From Dietzia timorensis (GTDB lineage Bacteria > Actinomycetota > Actinomycetes > Mycobacteriales > Mycobacteriaceae), in assembly GCF_001659785.1 (NCBI RefSeq), contig NZ_CP015961.1, positions 1,488,001 through 1,552,000 on the forward strand: a DNA stretch of 64,000 bases, given 5' to 3'. The notes beneath the pieces were generated by a model. It was not told the origin of the DNA and ran no database searches. It saw only the letters and a list, made by a program, of their open reading frames with translations. How positions within the stretch are numbered: position 1 is the stretch's first letter; every line of letters begins with the position of its first letter. The translations under genes were made by a program, and so were the position numbers. Positions 9,408 through 17,990 of the stretch are shown one piece after another.

Positions 9408-10856
9408 ATGAGCAGCAGCGAGCCCGAATTCCGCACCGTCCACCTGATCGGCATCGGCGGCGCGGGCATGAGCGCCATCGCTCGCATCCTCCTCGGCCAA
9501 GGCGTTCGTGTGAGCGGATCGGATGCGCGTGACGGCGCGACGATAGCGGAACTGCGCGAGCTGGGAGCCCATATCGCCATCGGCCACGACGCCGCGAACC
9601 TCGGGCTCTCCGGGGCGCTGCCGGACTCCGTCGTCATCAGTAAGAAGGCGATTCCCGCAGATAACCCGGAACTCGCCGCCGCTCGTGAGCGGGGCATCGA
9701 ACTTCTGACACGCTCGCAGGTGCTCGGCCGACTCGCCGCTTCGGGCCGCTCGATCATGGTCTGCGGCACCCACGGCAAGACCTCGACCACGTCGATGCTC
9801 GTGTCCGGCATGCTCACTGCTGGGCTCGACCCTTCATTCGCCGTCGGTGGAACGGTGCTCGAACTGGGCACCAACGCCCGCGGCGGCACCGACCCGATCT
9901 TCGTCGCCGAGGCCGACGAGTCCGACGGCTCTCTGGTCGACTACCAGCCGGACGTCGTCATCCTCACCAACGCCGAGCCCGATCACATGGACCACTTCTC
10001 CTCCGAGGCCGAGTATTTCGACGTCTTCGACACCTTTATCGCGCGAATCTCCGACGGCGGGTGCCTCGTAGCATGTCTGGATGACGTCGGAGCCGCCGAG
10101 CGCGCACGCCGGGCGAAGGCTACCGGGATCCGCGTCTCCGGGTACACGACTGATGCGTCCGCCCTGCCCGCCGATCTCGCGGAATGCGTGGGGGCGGAGA
10201 TCTCCGAGATCGAGATCGCCGGGAACACCACCCGCGGCACGCTGCATATGGACGGCGGGGCGCACCGCGTGTCCGTGGGAATCGCGGGCACGCACATGCT
10301 GCTCAACGCCACCGCCGCGCTGCTGTCGGCGCGCGAGGTGGGCGCACGCTCCGGGCCGTTCGCGGCCGGGCTCGCCGGGTTCGGGGGAGTCGGCCGTCGT
10401 TTCGAATTCAAGGGCGAATCGGGTGGAGTCCGAGTCTACGACGACTACGCCCACCACCCGACCGAGGTGCGCGCGGTGCTCACCGCGGCGCGCGGGGCCA
10501 TCGATTCCGAGGGGCCGGAGCGCAGCCGGCTCGTCGCGCTGTTCCAGCCCCACATGTACTCGCGGACGAAGTTGTTCGCCGCCGAGTTCGGCGAGGCGCT
10601 GTCGCTTGCCGATTCCGTAATAGTCAACGAGGTCTACGGCGCGCGCGAACAGCCCGTTCCGGGCGTTGACGCCGCGCTGGTCGCCGGCCACGTGGGCGTC
10701 GAGGTGACGACCGCGGCCGACCTCGATGAGCTTCGCGCGAAGGCGCTCGAGATCCTGCGTTCGGGGGATACCTGTTTCACGATCGGCGCCGGTGACATCA
10801 CGACCGTAGGCCCGCTCCTGCTGGCCGATCTCGCCGAAAGGCCGCGCGATGAGTGA
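9408..10856 (+). CDS. murC: UDP-MurNAc-L-alanine ligase
   Basis: First amino-acid ligase of the peptidoglycan stem peptide. It has 483 residues from ATG 9408. The nucleotide-fold signature HLIGIGGAGMSAIAR begins about ten residues in and the ATP loop GTHGKTSTT lies near residue 120; YDDYAHHPTEV marks the C-terminal domain. An in-frame ATG at 9342 overlaps the murG stop and would add 22 non-conserved residues; neither start has a strong ribosome site, so the choice rests on family length. It overlaps ftsQ by 8 bases. Confidence 0.94.
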   Translation: MSSSEPEFRTVHLIGIGGAGMSAIARILLGQGVRVSGSDARDGATIAELRELGAHIAIGHDAANLGLSGALPDSVVISKKAIPADNPELAAARERGIELLTRSQVLGRLAASGRSIMVCGTHGKTSTTSMLVSGMLTAGLDPSFAVGGTVLELGTNARGGTDPIFVAEADESDGSLVDYQPDVVILTNAEPDHMDHFSSEAEYFDVFDTFIARISDGGCLVACLDDVGAAERARRAKATGIRVSGYTTDASALPADLAECVGAEISEIEIAGNTTRGTLHMDGGAHRVSVGIAGTHMLLNATAALLSAREVGARSGPFAAGLAGFGGVGRRFEFKGESGGVRVYDDYAHHPTEVRAVLTAARGAIDSEGPERSRLVALFQPHMYSRTKLFAAEFGEALSLADSVIVNEVYGAREQPVPGVDAALVAGHVGVEVTTAADLDELRAKALEILRSGDTCFTIGAGDITTVGPLLLADLAERPRDE

Positions 10857-11706
10857 CCTCGGTAGGGGCTCGGCAGGCGACCGTAGGCCCGGAGACGTCG
10901 AACCCACATTGCCGGACGACCCGCAGGCGCGGGCGGATGCGGCGGCGGTGCGAAGCTCCAGTCAGCGGGTGCGACTGTCTGACCCGGCGGTGCGCGCCGA
11001 AGTACGGAGGAAGAAGCGCCGCAACAACCGGATCGCCGGGGCAGCGGCGATCGTCGCCGTCATCGCCGTGCTCGGTTATCTCGCCGTGTACTTCCTCCCG
11101 GTTCTCGCGGTGCGCTCGGTGGAGGTCACCGGTGTGCCCGACGAGCAGCAGGCCGAGGTCATCGAGCAGGCGTCGGTGTCGAACGGGACCCCGCTCCTGC
11201 AGGTGGACTCCCGCAACGTGGCCCAACGCGTGTCGGTGATTCCGAACGTGTCCGAGGTGCGCGTCGTCCGCGACTATCCCTCCACGCTGCGCATCGAGAT
11301 CATCGAGCGCGAACCTGCCGTCGTTGTCGAAATCGACGGATCGCCGCACATCTTCGACCGTGAGGGCGTCGACTACGACCAGTCGGGGAACGTCCCCGAG
11401 GGGCTACTTCGTGCGGAGCTTTCCGACGTCTCCCTCGAGCTCGCGCCGCAGGCCGTCCAGGACATCGTCGAGATCACCGAGACGCTGCGCTCGGCGACGG
11501 CGAACGCCGGTGCGGAGCAGATCGCGACGTCGGTGTCCTCACGTTCGCCCCAGGGATACGAGGTCACCCTCGCCGACGGGCGGGTCATCGAATGGGGTTC
11601 GGTGGAGAAATCTGCGGAGAAGGCCGCCTCGTTCGCGGCGGTAATGGATCGACCGGGTGCGCGGTGGAACGTGTCCAACCCCGCAATGCCTGTGTCCTCC
11701 GAATAG
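10849..11706 (+). CDS. ftsQ: Division protein FtsQ (POTRA domain)
   Basis: Bitopic division protein that links the cytoplasmic FtsZ assembly to the periplasmic synthases. It has 285 residues: a 60-residue charged cytoplasmic tail, one membrane helix (about 61-83), then a POTRA domain starting RSVEVTGVP and a beta domain. The sequence is poorly conserved in general; position between murC and ftsZ and the architecture make the call. It overlaps murC by 8 bases. A 273-base gap follows before ftsZ; its A/T-richer 3' part (about 11,865-11,905) is the likeliest place for a ftsZ promoter. Confidence 0.92.
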   Translation: MSDLGRGSAGDRRPGDVEPTLPDDPQARADAAAVRSSSQRVRLSDPAVRAEVRRKKRRNNRIAGAAAIVAVIAVLGYLAVYFLPVLAVRSVEVTGVPDEQQAEVIEQASVSNGTPLLQVDSRNVAQRVSVIPNVSEVRVVRDYPSTLRIEIIEREPAVVVEIDGSPHIFDREGVDYDQSGNVPEGLLRAELSDVSLELAPQAVQDIVEITETLRSATANAGAEQIATSVSSRSPQGYEVTLADGRVIEWGSVEKSAEKAASFAAVMDRPGARWNVSNPAMPVSSE

Positions 11707-11979
11707 CTGTATTTTCGGTCACTTCCGCCACCTGAGTCACAATCGCTGGGTATGCGCCTGCGTGCTCACGAACCCATTGCGACACGGCATCGAAATTCCG
11801 GCGCGCCTCATGGAAAATCGGCCTCGGGTCTCATAACGTTCTGCCCGTCGGTTGAGGCGCTGACCTGCAAGTTTAACCCTTTAGTAGAGGTTTAGACTTC
11901 TGCTTATCGGGTAGAGCCTACAGGGACCGCACAGCACACATGCACACCCGCAACTTAAGAGGGAAGGGCGCATCCCCAC

Positions 11980-13119
11980 ATGACTGAACCCAAGAACTAC
12001 CTCGCCGTTATAAAGGTCGTCGGTGTCGGCGGCGGCGGCGTCAATGCCGTCAACCGGATGATCGAAGACGGTCTCAAGGGCGTCGAGTTCATCGCGATCA
12101 ACACCGACGCGCAGGCTCTCCTGCTGTCGGACGCCGACGTCAAGCTCGACGTCGGCCGCGATCTCACGCGCGGTCTCGGCGCCGGCGCGGATCCGGAGAT
12201 CGGTCGAAAGGCCGCCGAGGACCACAAGGACGAGATCGACGACGTCCTCCAGGGCGCGGACATGGTGTTCGTCACCGCCGGAGAGGGCGGCGGCACCGGC
12301 ACCGGCGCCGCCCCCGTGGTCGCCTCGATCGCGCGCAAGCAAGGCGCGCTCACCGTCGGCGTCGTCACCCGCCCGTTCTCCTTCGAGGGCAAGCGCCGCA
12401 GCAAGCAGGCCGAAGAGGGCATCGAGGCGCTCCGTGGTGCGTGCGACACGCTAATCGTGATCCCGAACGACCGTCTCCTGCAGCTGTCGGATCCTTCGGT
12501 GTCGATGATCGACGCGTTCAAGAACGCCGATGAGGTTCTCCTCAATGGTGTCCAGGGCATCACCAATCTCATCACCGAGGCCGGCACGATCAACACCGAC
12601 TTCGCCGACATCAAGGGCGTCATGTCGAACGCCGGCAGCGCGCTCATGGGCATCGGTTCGGCCACGGGCGACCAGCGCGCCCGCAATGCCGCGCTCGACG
12701 CGATCAACTCCCCGCTGCTCGAGACGACGATGGAAGGCGCCAAGGGCGTCCTCATCACCGTTGCCGGCGGCTCGGATCTGTCGCTCATGGAGACCAATGA
12801 GGCGGCTCAGCTCGTCCAGGAGCAGGCGCACGAGGACGCGAACATCATCTTCGGTGCTGTCATCGATGATGCACTCGGCGACGAGGTCCGCGTCACCGTC
12901 ATCGCAGCGGGTTTCGAGGGGGGCGCGCGCAAGCACGTCACCGATCCCGCCGGTCGGCACCGCGCCGAGGGCGAGGAGCGTCAGAGTGCGGGGCCGGCGC
13001 TCGGCGAGAGCCGTCGCCCCGAACCGGAGCCGCGGCCCGAGTACCGTCCCGAACCGCGCCCGTCGCGGAGCGGAACCGATGACGACGACATCGATCTCCC
13101 TCCGTTCATGATGAACTGA
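11980..13119 (+). CDS. ftsZ: Cell-division GTPase FtsZ
   Basis: Tubulin-like GTPase forming the division ring. It has 379 residues. The GTP signature GGGTGTG is at 103-109, [14 protein letters not shown] at 14-27, and the T7 synergy loop region [11 protein letters not shown] follows near 200. The C-terminal linker is short and rich in Glu, Arg and Pro. The conserved tail reads [12 protein letters not shown], matching the FtsZ peptide that binds SepF, FtsW and others. SepF is encoded three genes downstream. A strong hairpin terminator follows. Confidence 0.97.
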   Translation: MTEPKNYLAVIKVVGVGGGGVNAVNRMIEDGLKGVEFIAINTDAQALLLSDADVKLDVGRDLTRGLGAGADPEIGRKAAEDHKDEIDDVLQGADMVFVTAGEGGGTGTGAAPVVASIARKQGALTVGVVTRPFSFEGKRRSKQAEEGIEALRGACDTLIVIPNDRLLQLSDPSVSMIDAFKNADEVLLNGVQGITNLITEAGTINTDFADIKGVMSNAGSALMGIGSATGDQRARNAALDAINSPLLETTMEGAKGVLITVAGGSDLSLMETNEAAQLVQEQAHEDANIIFGAVIDDALGDEVRVTVIAAGFEGGARKHVTDPAGRHRAEGEERQSAGPALGESRRPEPEPRPEYRPEPRPSRSGTDDDDIDLPPFMMN

Positions 13120-13202
13120 ATCGCACCCGGTCTCGGTAGCTGAGCGCAGCGCCCGAGGCCGAGTCGCGCCGCGTCGACGCGGTGGTCTTGTGCTGTGCCG
13201 CA

Positions 13203-13243
13203 GAGCGGGGTGGCGCGTTCGATTCGGACGCGCCACCCCGCTT
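13203..13243 (+). terminator. Intrinsic terminator after ftsZ
   Basis: Perfect 14-bp inverted repeat: AGCGGGGTGGCGCG at 13204-13217 pairs with 13229-13242, with an 11-base loop and then TTTGCTT. It lies between the ftsZ stop and the pgeF start. It should end, or at least attenuate, dcw transcription, leaving pgeF-yggS-sepF to another promoter or read-through. Confidence 0.8.
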
Positions 13244-13289
13244 TTGCTTCTTGCGTCTTCGGATCACGTGACTTCGATACGATGGACGC

Positions 13290-14000
13290 ATGAACGCCCG
13301 GGTACGAAGAATCATCACCACGCGCCGGGGTGGCGCGTCCTCCGGTAAATACGACTCGTTCAACCTCGGCGAGCACGTCGGGGACGAGCCGGCGGCGGTT
13401 CGAGCGAACCGCCGCCGGCTGGCGGAGAAGCTGGGCCTCGACGAGGGCGATTTCGTGTGGATGGACCAGGTGCACGGTACGCGCGTGGTGCGCGTCAAGT
13501 CCGCGCCGGGCGGTGCGATTCCCGGCACCGATGCCGTGGTCACCGACCAGCCGAACCTCGCGCTCTCGGTATTGACGGCGGACTGCGTCCCCGTCCTCGC
13601 CGCGGATGAGACCGCGGGTGTCATCGGCGCCGCGCACGCCGGTCGCAAGGGGAGTTCCGATGGCATAGTCCCCGCGCTCATCGCGGCGATGGAATCACTC
13701 GGCGCCCAGCCGGAGCGCATCACGGTGCTCCTCGGCCCCGCGGCGTCGGGGGACTTCTACGAACTGCCCGAGCAGATGGTCGCCGACACCGAGTCGGTTC
13801 TCCCGGGCAGCCGTAGCACCACCACGGGCGGCACCCCGAGCGTAGATCTGCGCAAGGGGTTGACCCGTCAACTCGCCTCCCTCGGCGTCACCGATGTCGA
13901 CACGGACCCGCGCTGCACCATCGCCGACCCGGAGTTGTACTCGTACCGCCGCGAGGGCACCACCGGTCGTCTCGCGAGCGTCATCGTCCGGCAGGGCTGA
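13290..14000 (+). CDS. pgeF: Peptidoglycan editing factor PgeF (YfiH/laccase-domain family)
   Basis: 236-residue protein of the copper polyphenol oxidoreductase (DUF152) family. The Escherichia coli member removes UDP-MurNAc-L-Ser and related wrong precursors; some members act on purine nucleosides. Metal-site motifs are visible: MDQVHGTRV near 58-66, ADCVPVL near 98-104, and AAHAGRKG, where most members have AHAGWRG, so the Trp is replaced. The C-terminal CTIADPELYSYRREG motif is intact. Its place right after ftsZ and before yggS is conserved in actinobacteria. Confidence 0.88.
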   Translation: MNARVRRIITTRRGGASSGKYDSFNLGEHVGDEPAAVRANRRRLAEKLGLDEGDFVWMDQVHGTRVVRVKSAPGGAIPGTDAVVTDQPNLALSVLTADCVPVLAADETAGVIGAAHAGRKGSSDGIVPALIAAMESLGAQPERITVLLGPAASGDFYELPEQMVADTESVLPGSRSTTTGGTPSVDLRKGLTRQLASLGVTDVDTDPRCTIADPELYSYRREGTTGRLASVIVRQG

Positions 14001-14004
14001 GCAC

Positions 14005-14802
14005 ATGGCCGATTCCCCCGCGGCGGGCGCCGCCTCGTCCGCACGTTCGCGCCGCGCTCAGCTCCGCGAGAGGTATGACGGCGTGCGAGCCGAAATCGAC
14101 AAGGCCCGCGAGTCCGCAGGGCGGCAGGACGAGGTGCGGCTGGTCGTCGTCACCAAGTTCCATCCCTTCTCGGACCAGGTTCACCTCGCGCAGATCGGCG
14201 CCCCGGACCTGGGGGAGAACCGGGTACAGGAAGCACAGTCGAAGGCGCTCGCATGGCAGGAACTTGCCGCAGACGGCGGCGGTGCCGAAGAGGCGCTGCT
14301 TCCGGGAGAGGGCGTCCCCGGGCGCCCGCGGCTGCACATGATCGGGCATATCCAGTCGAAGAAGACCGGGGCGGTCGCGAAGTGGGCCGACGAGGTACAT
14401 TCGGTCGACTCGATCAAGGTTGCCGAAGGGCTCTCCCGGGGTCGCATCCGCGAGATCGAAGAATCCGGCGCCGAATCGCTTCGCTGCCTGGTTCAACTGA
14501 GTCTCGACGGAGACGAGGGGCGTGGCGGCGTCTCCGGCGACGAATTCCACCGCATCTGCGACCGGGTTGCGGAACTGCCGGGCCTGGAACTCTGCGGCCT
14601 GATGGTCGTACCACCACTCGAGGGCGAGCCCGCCCGCCATTTCGAGGATGCGGCCATGGTTCGGGGGAAACTGCGCACGTGTCACTCCGCGGCCAAGGAG
14701 TTCTCCGCGGGCATGTCCGGAGACCTCGAAGCGGCAATTTCCGCGGGCTCAACGTGCGTGCGTGTCGGAACGTCGATCTTGGGGCCGAGACCAATACTGT
14801 GA
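14005..14802 (+). CDS. PLP-binding homeostasis protein (YggS/PROSC family)
   Basis: 265-residue single-domain PLP-barrel protein with no known enzyme activity that buffers pyridoxal phosphate and affects amino-acid and keto-acid pools. The PLP lysine lies in VVVTKFHP near residue 50. Family motifs LGENRVQEA and HMIGHIQSKK follow, and the phosphate-binding C-terminal STCVRVGTSILG is intact. The start is ATG 14005, four bases after the pgeF stop; a longer in-frame start at 13894 lies inside pgeF and is not used. Confidence 0.9.
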   Translation: MADSPAAGAASSARSRRAQLRERYDGVRAEIDKARESAGRQDEVRLVVVTKFHPFSDQVHLAQIGAPDLGENRVQEAQSKALAWQELAADGGGAEEALLPGEGVPGRPRLHMIGHIQSKKTGAVAKWADEVHSVDSIKVAEGLSRGRIREIEESGAESLRCLVQLSLDGDEGRGGVSGDEFHRICDRVAELPGLELCGLMVVPPLEGEPARHFEDAAMVRGKLRTCHSAAKEFSAGMSGDLEAAISAGSTCVRVGTSILGPRPIL

Positions 14803-14887
14803 CTCAGTAAGTACATGTGGGGAGGGGTCTCGTGCTCGGTGCACGTGCCAACTCCGAGCCAGAACCCTACGACGATCGAGGACTCCT

Positions 14888-15568
14888 ATGAGCACACTTG
14901 ACAAGGTCAAGGACTTCTTCGGAATGAACCCGGACGCCCTTGCCGCGGGCGAGGAATACTTCGAAGACGAATACGAGGCGGGTGAATTCCACGCCCCTGG
15001 CGCACGCCACGCACTGCATGAGGACGAGCGCGGAATCTCGCACTCGCGCCCTTCCGGATACCGTGCCGAACGCTACGGCGTCGAGTACGCAGACGATATT
15101 CGCGCCGGCGGTTTCGAGCGCGAAGAGGCCGACGTCATGGCCGAGCGTCCCCGCCGCTACCGCGCGGCCGCACAGCACGAGGCGGCCTTCGATGCGCCGA
15201 CCACCCGCTCGATGGCCCCCGTCCGTGGCTCTGTTGCGCTCAAGCCCGAGGTCGAGGAGTTCGAGGACTACGACGACGGGCTCGTCGTTCGGCCCGAGAC
15301 CGTTCTCGAGCGTCCCCGCGGCTACGGCGACGGCAAGAGCGTCGGCGTGCACTTCCGCGAAGACAAGCCGGTCGTTCTCGACCTGTCGCTGATGTCCAAC
15401 GCGGACGCCCGCCGCATGGTGGACTTCTCCGCCGGGCTCGTCGTCGCCCTCGACGGCAAGATGCACAAGCTAGCCGATCGCGAGCGTACGTTCTTCATGG
15501 CGCCCGCAGGGCTCGACCTGACCGAGGCCGAGATCCGTGAGGAAGCCAACCGCGCGTTTCGTCGCTAG
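14888..15568 (+). CDS. sepF: FtsZ-tethering protein SepF
   Basis: 226-residue cytoplasmic division protein. The N-terminus (MSTLDKVKDFFGMNPD) is the amphipathic membrane anchor; a long acidic variable linker follows, and the C-terminal SepF fold runs from about 145 (VHFREDKPVVLDLSLMSN to the FMAPAGLDLT strand). In actinobacteria, which lack FtsA and ZipA, SepF anchors the Z ring to the membrane. The start is ATG 14888, preceded by CGAGGA; the longer open frame overlapping yggS is non-coding. Confidence 0.95.
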   Translation: MSTLDKVKDFFGMNPDALAAGEEYFEDEYEAGEFHAPGARHALHEDERGISHSRPSGYRAERYGVEYADDIRAGGFEREEADVMAERPRRYRAAAQHEAAFDAPTTRSMAPVRGSVALKPEVEEFEDYDDGLVVRPETVLERPRGYGDGKSVGVHFREDKPVVLDLSLMSNADARRMVDFSAGLVVALDGKMHKLADRERTFFMAPAGLDLTEAEIREEANRAFRR

Positions 15569-15626
15569 GGGCCGACAGGCGACCGACTGCTCGGCACTGC
15601 TCAACGGATCGATACACTAGGGCACT

Positions 15627-15929
15627 GTGGTAACTCTACTTTGGCTGTTGTGGTGGGTGCTCCAGATCTTCTGGTTCCTGCTGCTCGCGCGCATCATCGT
15701 CGAAATGATCCAGTCCTTCTCGCGGGATTGGCGCCCCAGCGGGGTGATGGCGGTGATCTTCGAGATCCTGTTCACCATCACCGACCCGCCGGTGAAGGCT
15801 CTCCGGAGGCTCATCCCTCCGGTTCGCCTCGGCGCGGTCGCACTGGACTTGTCCGTGATCGTCCTGTTCATCGGAATCATCGTTTTGCAGCAGATCATTC
15901 TGCGGGGGCTCCTCCCGGCAGTGATGTGA
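15627..15929 (+). CDS. YggT-family membrane protein
   Basis: 100-residue protein starting at GTG 15627. Two hydrophobic hairpin segments (about 3-25 and 68-95) surround the conserved loop FTITDPPVKALRRLIPP, which identifies the YggT family. The function is unresolved; the gene is almost always between sepF and divIVA in Gram-positive bacteria, which suggests an envelope or division role. Confidence 0.9.
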   Translation: MVTLLWLLWWVLQIFWFLLLARIIVEMIQSFSRDWRPSGVMAVIFEILFTITDPPVKALRRLIPPVRLGAVALDLSVIVLFIGIIVLQQIILRGLLPAVM

Positions 15930-16247
15930 TCGCGGCGCGGTATCTGGCCGCTGCGCCGCGAAAATGTTGAAGAAAATCCGGTAAAACATGTGACGCAACG
16001 ATATTTGCGTCAAGAATTGTTATCAGTTGTGCCGCCGATAAGGTAGAAAAGAACGTGTAAGGAATTACCGCCCACGCGACTTGGGTGCTCCGGCAACGGG
16101 AGAGGGCTCGGATGACTTCGTTTTACGCGAAGCCGTCCCTCTCAGGTGCCGGGCAGCCGGGCAGCGGCTCTATAAGCTCGGGCGGCATGAAAGGAAAGCC
16201 CCCTCCGGCGGAGCCGGGGCTGTCTCGACAAGCGCAAGGGGAATCAC
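15930..16247 (+). other. 318-base leader between yggT and wag31
   Basis: Non-coding stretch with three readable elements. The first is an 8-bp perfect palindrome at 15991-16012. The second is a promoter-like pair, TTGTTA (16017-16022) and TAAGGT (16039-16044), with a 16-base spacer. The third is a GC-rich nested hairpin at 16197-16221 about 30 bases before the wag31 ATG, not followed by a T-run. A short open frame at 16085-16267 overlaps the wag31 start and has no family likeness. Confidence 0.6.
15991..16012. promoter_or_regulatory. Perfect palindrome upstream of wag31 promoter
   Basis: TGACGCAA, a 6-base spacer, then TTGCGTCA: an exact 8-bp inverted repeat directly before the candidate -35 box TTGTTA. 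The symmetry and position suit a dimeric regulator (activator or repressor) of wag31. No regulator is identified. Confidence 0.5.
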
Positions 16248-17183
16248 ATGCCGTTGACTCCAGCTGACGTCCACAACGTTGCCTTCAGCAAGCCTCCCAT
16301 CGGGAAGCGCGGTTACAACGAAGATGAGGTCGATCAGTTTCTCGATCTGGTTGAGCAGGAGCTCGGCCGACTCGTAGAAGAGAACGATGATCTGCGTGCA
16401 CGCGCAGACGAGCTCGCGAGCGACCTCGAATCCGCGAAGAAGAGCGGTGGCTCCGCAGCGCAGGAGTCCGCTCCCGCCGCGAAGCCGGAGCCCAAGCCGG
16501 CTGCTGCCGCCGCTGGGGCAACGCCGTCCCTCGCCTCCGCCAAGGCCGGCGAGGGCGAAGGCGAACTCGCCAACCAGGAGACCCACCTCCGTGCCGCTCG
16601 CGTCCTCGCGATGGCGCAGGAGATGGCCGATCGCCTCACCGGCGAGGCGAAGAAGGAGTCGGACGGGCTCGTCACCAAGGCGCGCACCGATTCGGACAAG
16701 CTCGTGGGCGATGCCCGCTCGGAGTCCGACAAGCTCGTCGGCGACGCCAAGACCGAGGCCGACCGCCTGCTCTCCGACGCCAAGGCCAAGTCCGAGGCGA
16801 TCGTCAAGGACGCAGAAGGCAAGTCCGAGGCGCAGATCCGCGACGCCCAATCCAAGGCCGATGCGCTGCAGGCCGACGCCGAGCGCAAGCACACCGAGAT
16901 CATGGCGACGATCAACCAGCAGCGCGGTGTCCTCGAGGGCCGGATCGATCAGCTCCGCACCTTCGAGAAGCAATACCGTTCGCGCCTGACGGCATACCTG
17001 GAGAGCCAGCTCTCCGAGCTCGGCAAGACCGGCTCGGCCGAGCCCGCAGACGCCCCGGCCACGGGCCGTGCGGCTGCTTCGACGACGCCGTCGTCCACGT
17101 CCACGTCCACGTCGACGTCGACCACGACCAAGACGGACGGTGGCGCCGGAACTCAGGGTGGAAGCCACTCCGCTGACAAGTAA
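16248..17183 (+). CDS. wag31: Polar growth protein Wag31 (DivIVA)
   Basis: 311-residue coiled-coil protein that marks cell poles and directs apical wall synthesis. The N-terminal DivIVA domain has the curvature-sensing start [20 protein letters not shown] and the coiled coil follows from about 30. Residues 127-214 consist of eight tandem 11-residue units, for example [11 protein letters not shown] and [11 protein letters not shown], giving a long hendecad coil. A low-complexity Ser/Thr tail (270-300) ends the protein. In mycobacteria the homologue is phosphorylated by Pkn kinases; the Thr-rich stretches could be targets, which is inference. Confidence 0.95.
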   Translation: MPLTPADVHNVAFSKPPIGKRGYNEDEVDQFLDLVEQELGRLVEENDDLRARADELASDLESAKKSGGSAAQESAPAAKPEPKPAAAAAGATPSLASAKAGEGEGELANQETHLRAARVLAMAQEMADRLTGEAKKESDGLVTKARTDSDKLVGDARSESDKLVGDAKTEADRLLSDAKAKSEAIVKDAEGKSEAQIRDAQSKADALQADAERKHTEIMATINQQRGVLEGRIDQLRTFEKQYRSRLTAYLESQLSELGKTGSAEPADAPATGRAAASTTPSSTSTSTSTSTTTKTDGGAGTQGGSHSADK

Positions 17184-17212
17184 TCCCCGGCGCGAGGCGG
17201 CCTAGGCACGAA

Positions 17213-17257
17213 AGAGCCCCCCCGGCACGGAGCACATGCTCCGTGCCGGGGGGCTCT
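17213..17257 (+). terminator. Intrinsic terminator after wag31
   Basis: Long GC-rich inverted repeat: GAGCC(C)5GGCACGGAGC on the left and its complement at 17238-17256, with one bulged C, a tight loop, and CTTTTT at 17261-17266. It sits 30 bases past the wag31 stop. Confidence 0.9.
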
Positions 17258-17372
17258 CGCCTTTTTCGGATGTGTGCAAGCCGAGGCCAGGGACGAATAC
17301 GGGCTCCGCACCTCGGTGTCTGCGGTAGGTTTGACGTGACAGATACTCCGACGTCATCGGAAGGGTTTTCGC

Positions 17373-17630
17373 ATGTTGATCGCGGCGCTGGCGCTGACCG
17401 TGGCGGGATTCGCTGCGCTCGTGATTGCTGTGGCGACGGGCCAGATCGCGTTCGCGTGGATCTGCATAATAGCCGGAGTGCTCGGCGTGGTGCTCCTCTT
17501 CGTCGACTGGGTGCGAACGATCCTGAAGAGGCGAAGCCTCGATATCGATACTCGTCATCCCGGAAATGGCGACGGCGGCCATGGTCCAGATGGAGGGGGA
17601 GCACCGGTGAGGCCGTGGCCCGACCGGTAG
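17373..17630 (+). CDS. Small two-helix membrane protein
   Basis: 85 residues with two hydrophobic segments (about 2-23 and 28-47), then a basic turn (RTILKRRS) and a Gly/Asp-rich tail. It begins at ATG 17373 after GGAAGGG. Comparable small membrane proteins sit between wag31 and ileS in related actinobacteria. The function is unknown. Confidence 0.7.
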   Translation: MLIAALALTVAGFAALVIAVATGQIAFAWICIIAGVLGVVLLFVDWVRTILKRRSLDIDTRHPGNGDGGHGPDGGGAPVRPWPDR

Positions 17631-17759
17631 TGCTGCGGCATCGGTACTGGGAATACAAATTCCTTCCGAAGGGTTGCCAGTAGTAAGCTCGGAATGCACG
17701 GTTGCTTGCGCTGTTGGGCGGCAGACCGTCAAGTTCGCAAGAGAATTGAAAGTGTTCGC

Positions 17760-17985
17760 GACGATCCGGCCATCACCGGGAAGCGATCCGGAAGAACCGC
17801 ACGCGCGTCGTGCCCAGTAGAACCGGACGGGACGAGCCCGATATAGCTCGCCAGAGCGGGCCGGACGCTCCGGGAATTTCCCGGGCGCAGAAGGCCAAGC
17901 GGGGTGGTACCGCGGCACCGGGAGGTGTTCGTCCCCGCGAAAGCAACGTCGAAGTCCCTACGGGGCGATTGTTTTCAAGGAGTAC
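17760..17985 (+). promoter_or_regulatory. T-box leader of ileS, ultrashort stem I type
   Basis: tRNA-sensing leader RNA. The T-box core GGTGGTACCGCGG at 17902-17914 is nearly canonical. Upstream, CCGG (17766-17769) and CCGG (17776-17779) can close a short hairpin whose loop holds ATC at 17772-17774, an isoleucine codon and so the likely specifier; this short stem I is the actinobacterial ileS pattern. AGTAGAACCGGACGG (from 17816) resembles the stem II region. GCGGGG (17899-17904) pairs with CCCCGC (17933-17938); the latter could instead pair with CGGGG at 17961-17965, ahead of GATTGTTTT and the ribosome site AAGGAG. Whether control acts on termination or on translation is not decided by reading. 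Confidence 0.88.
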
Positions 17986-17990
17986 CGAAT

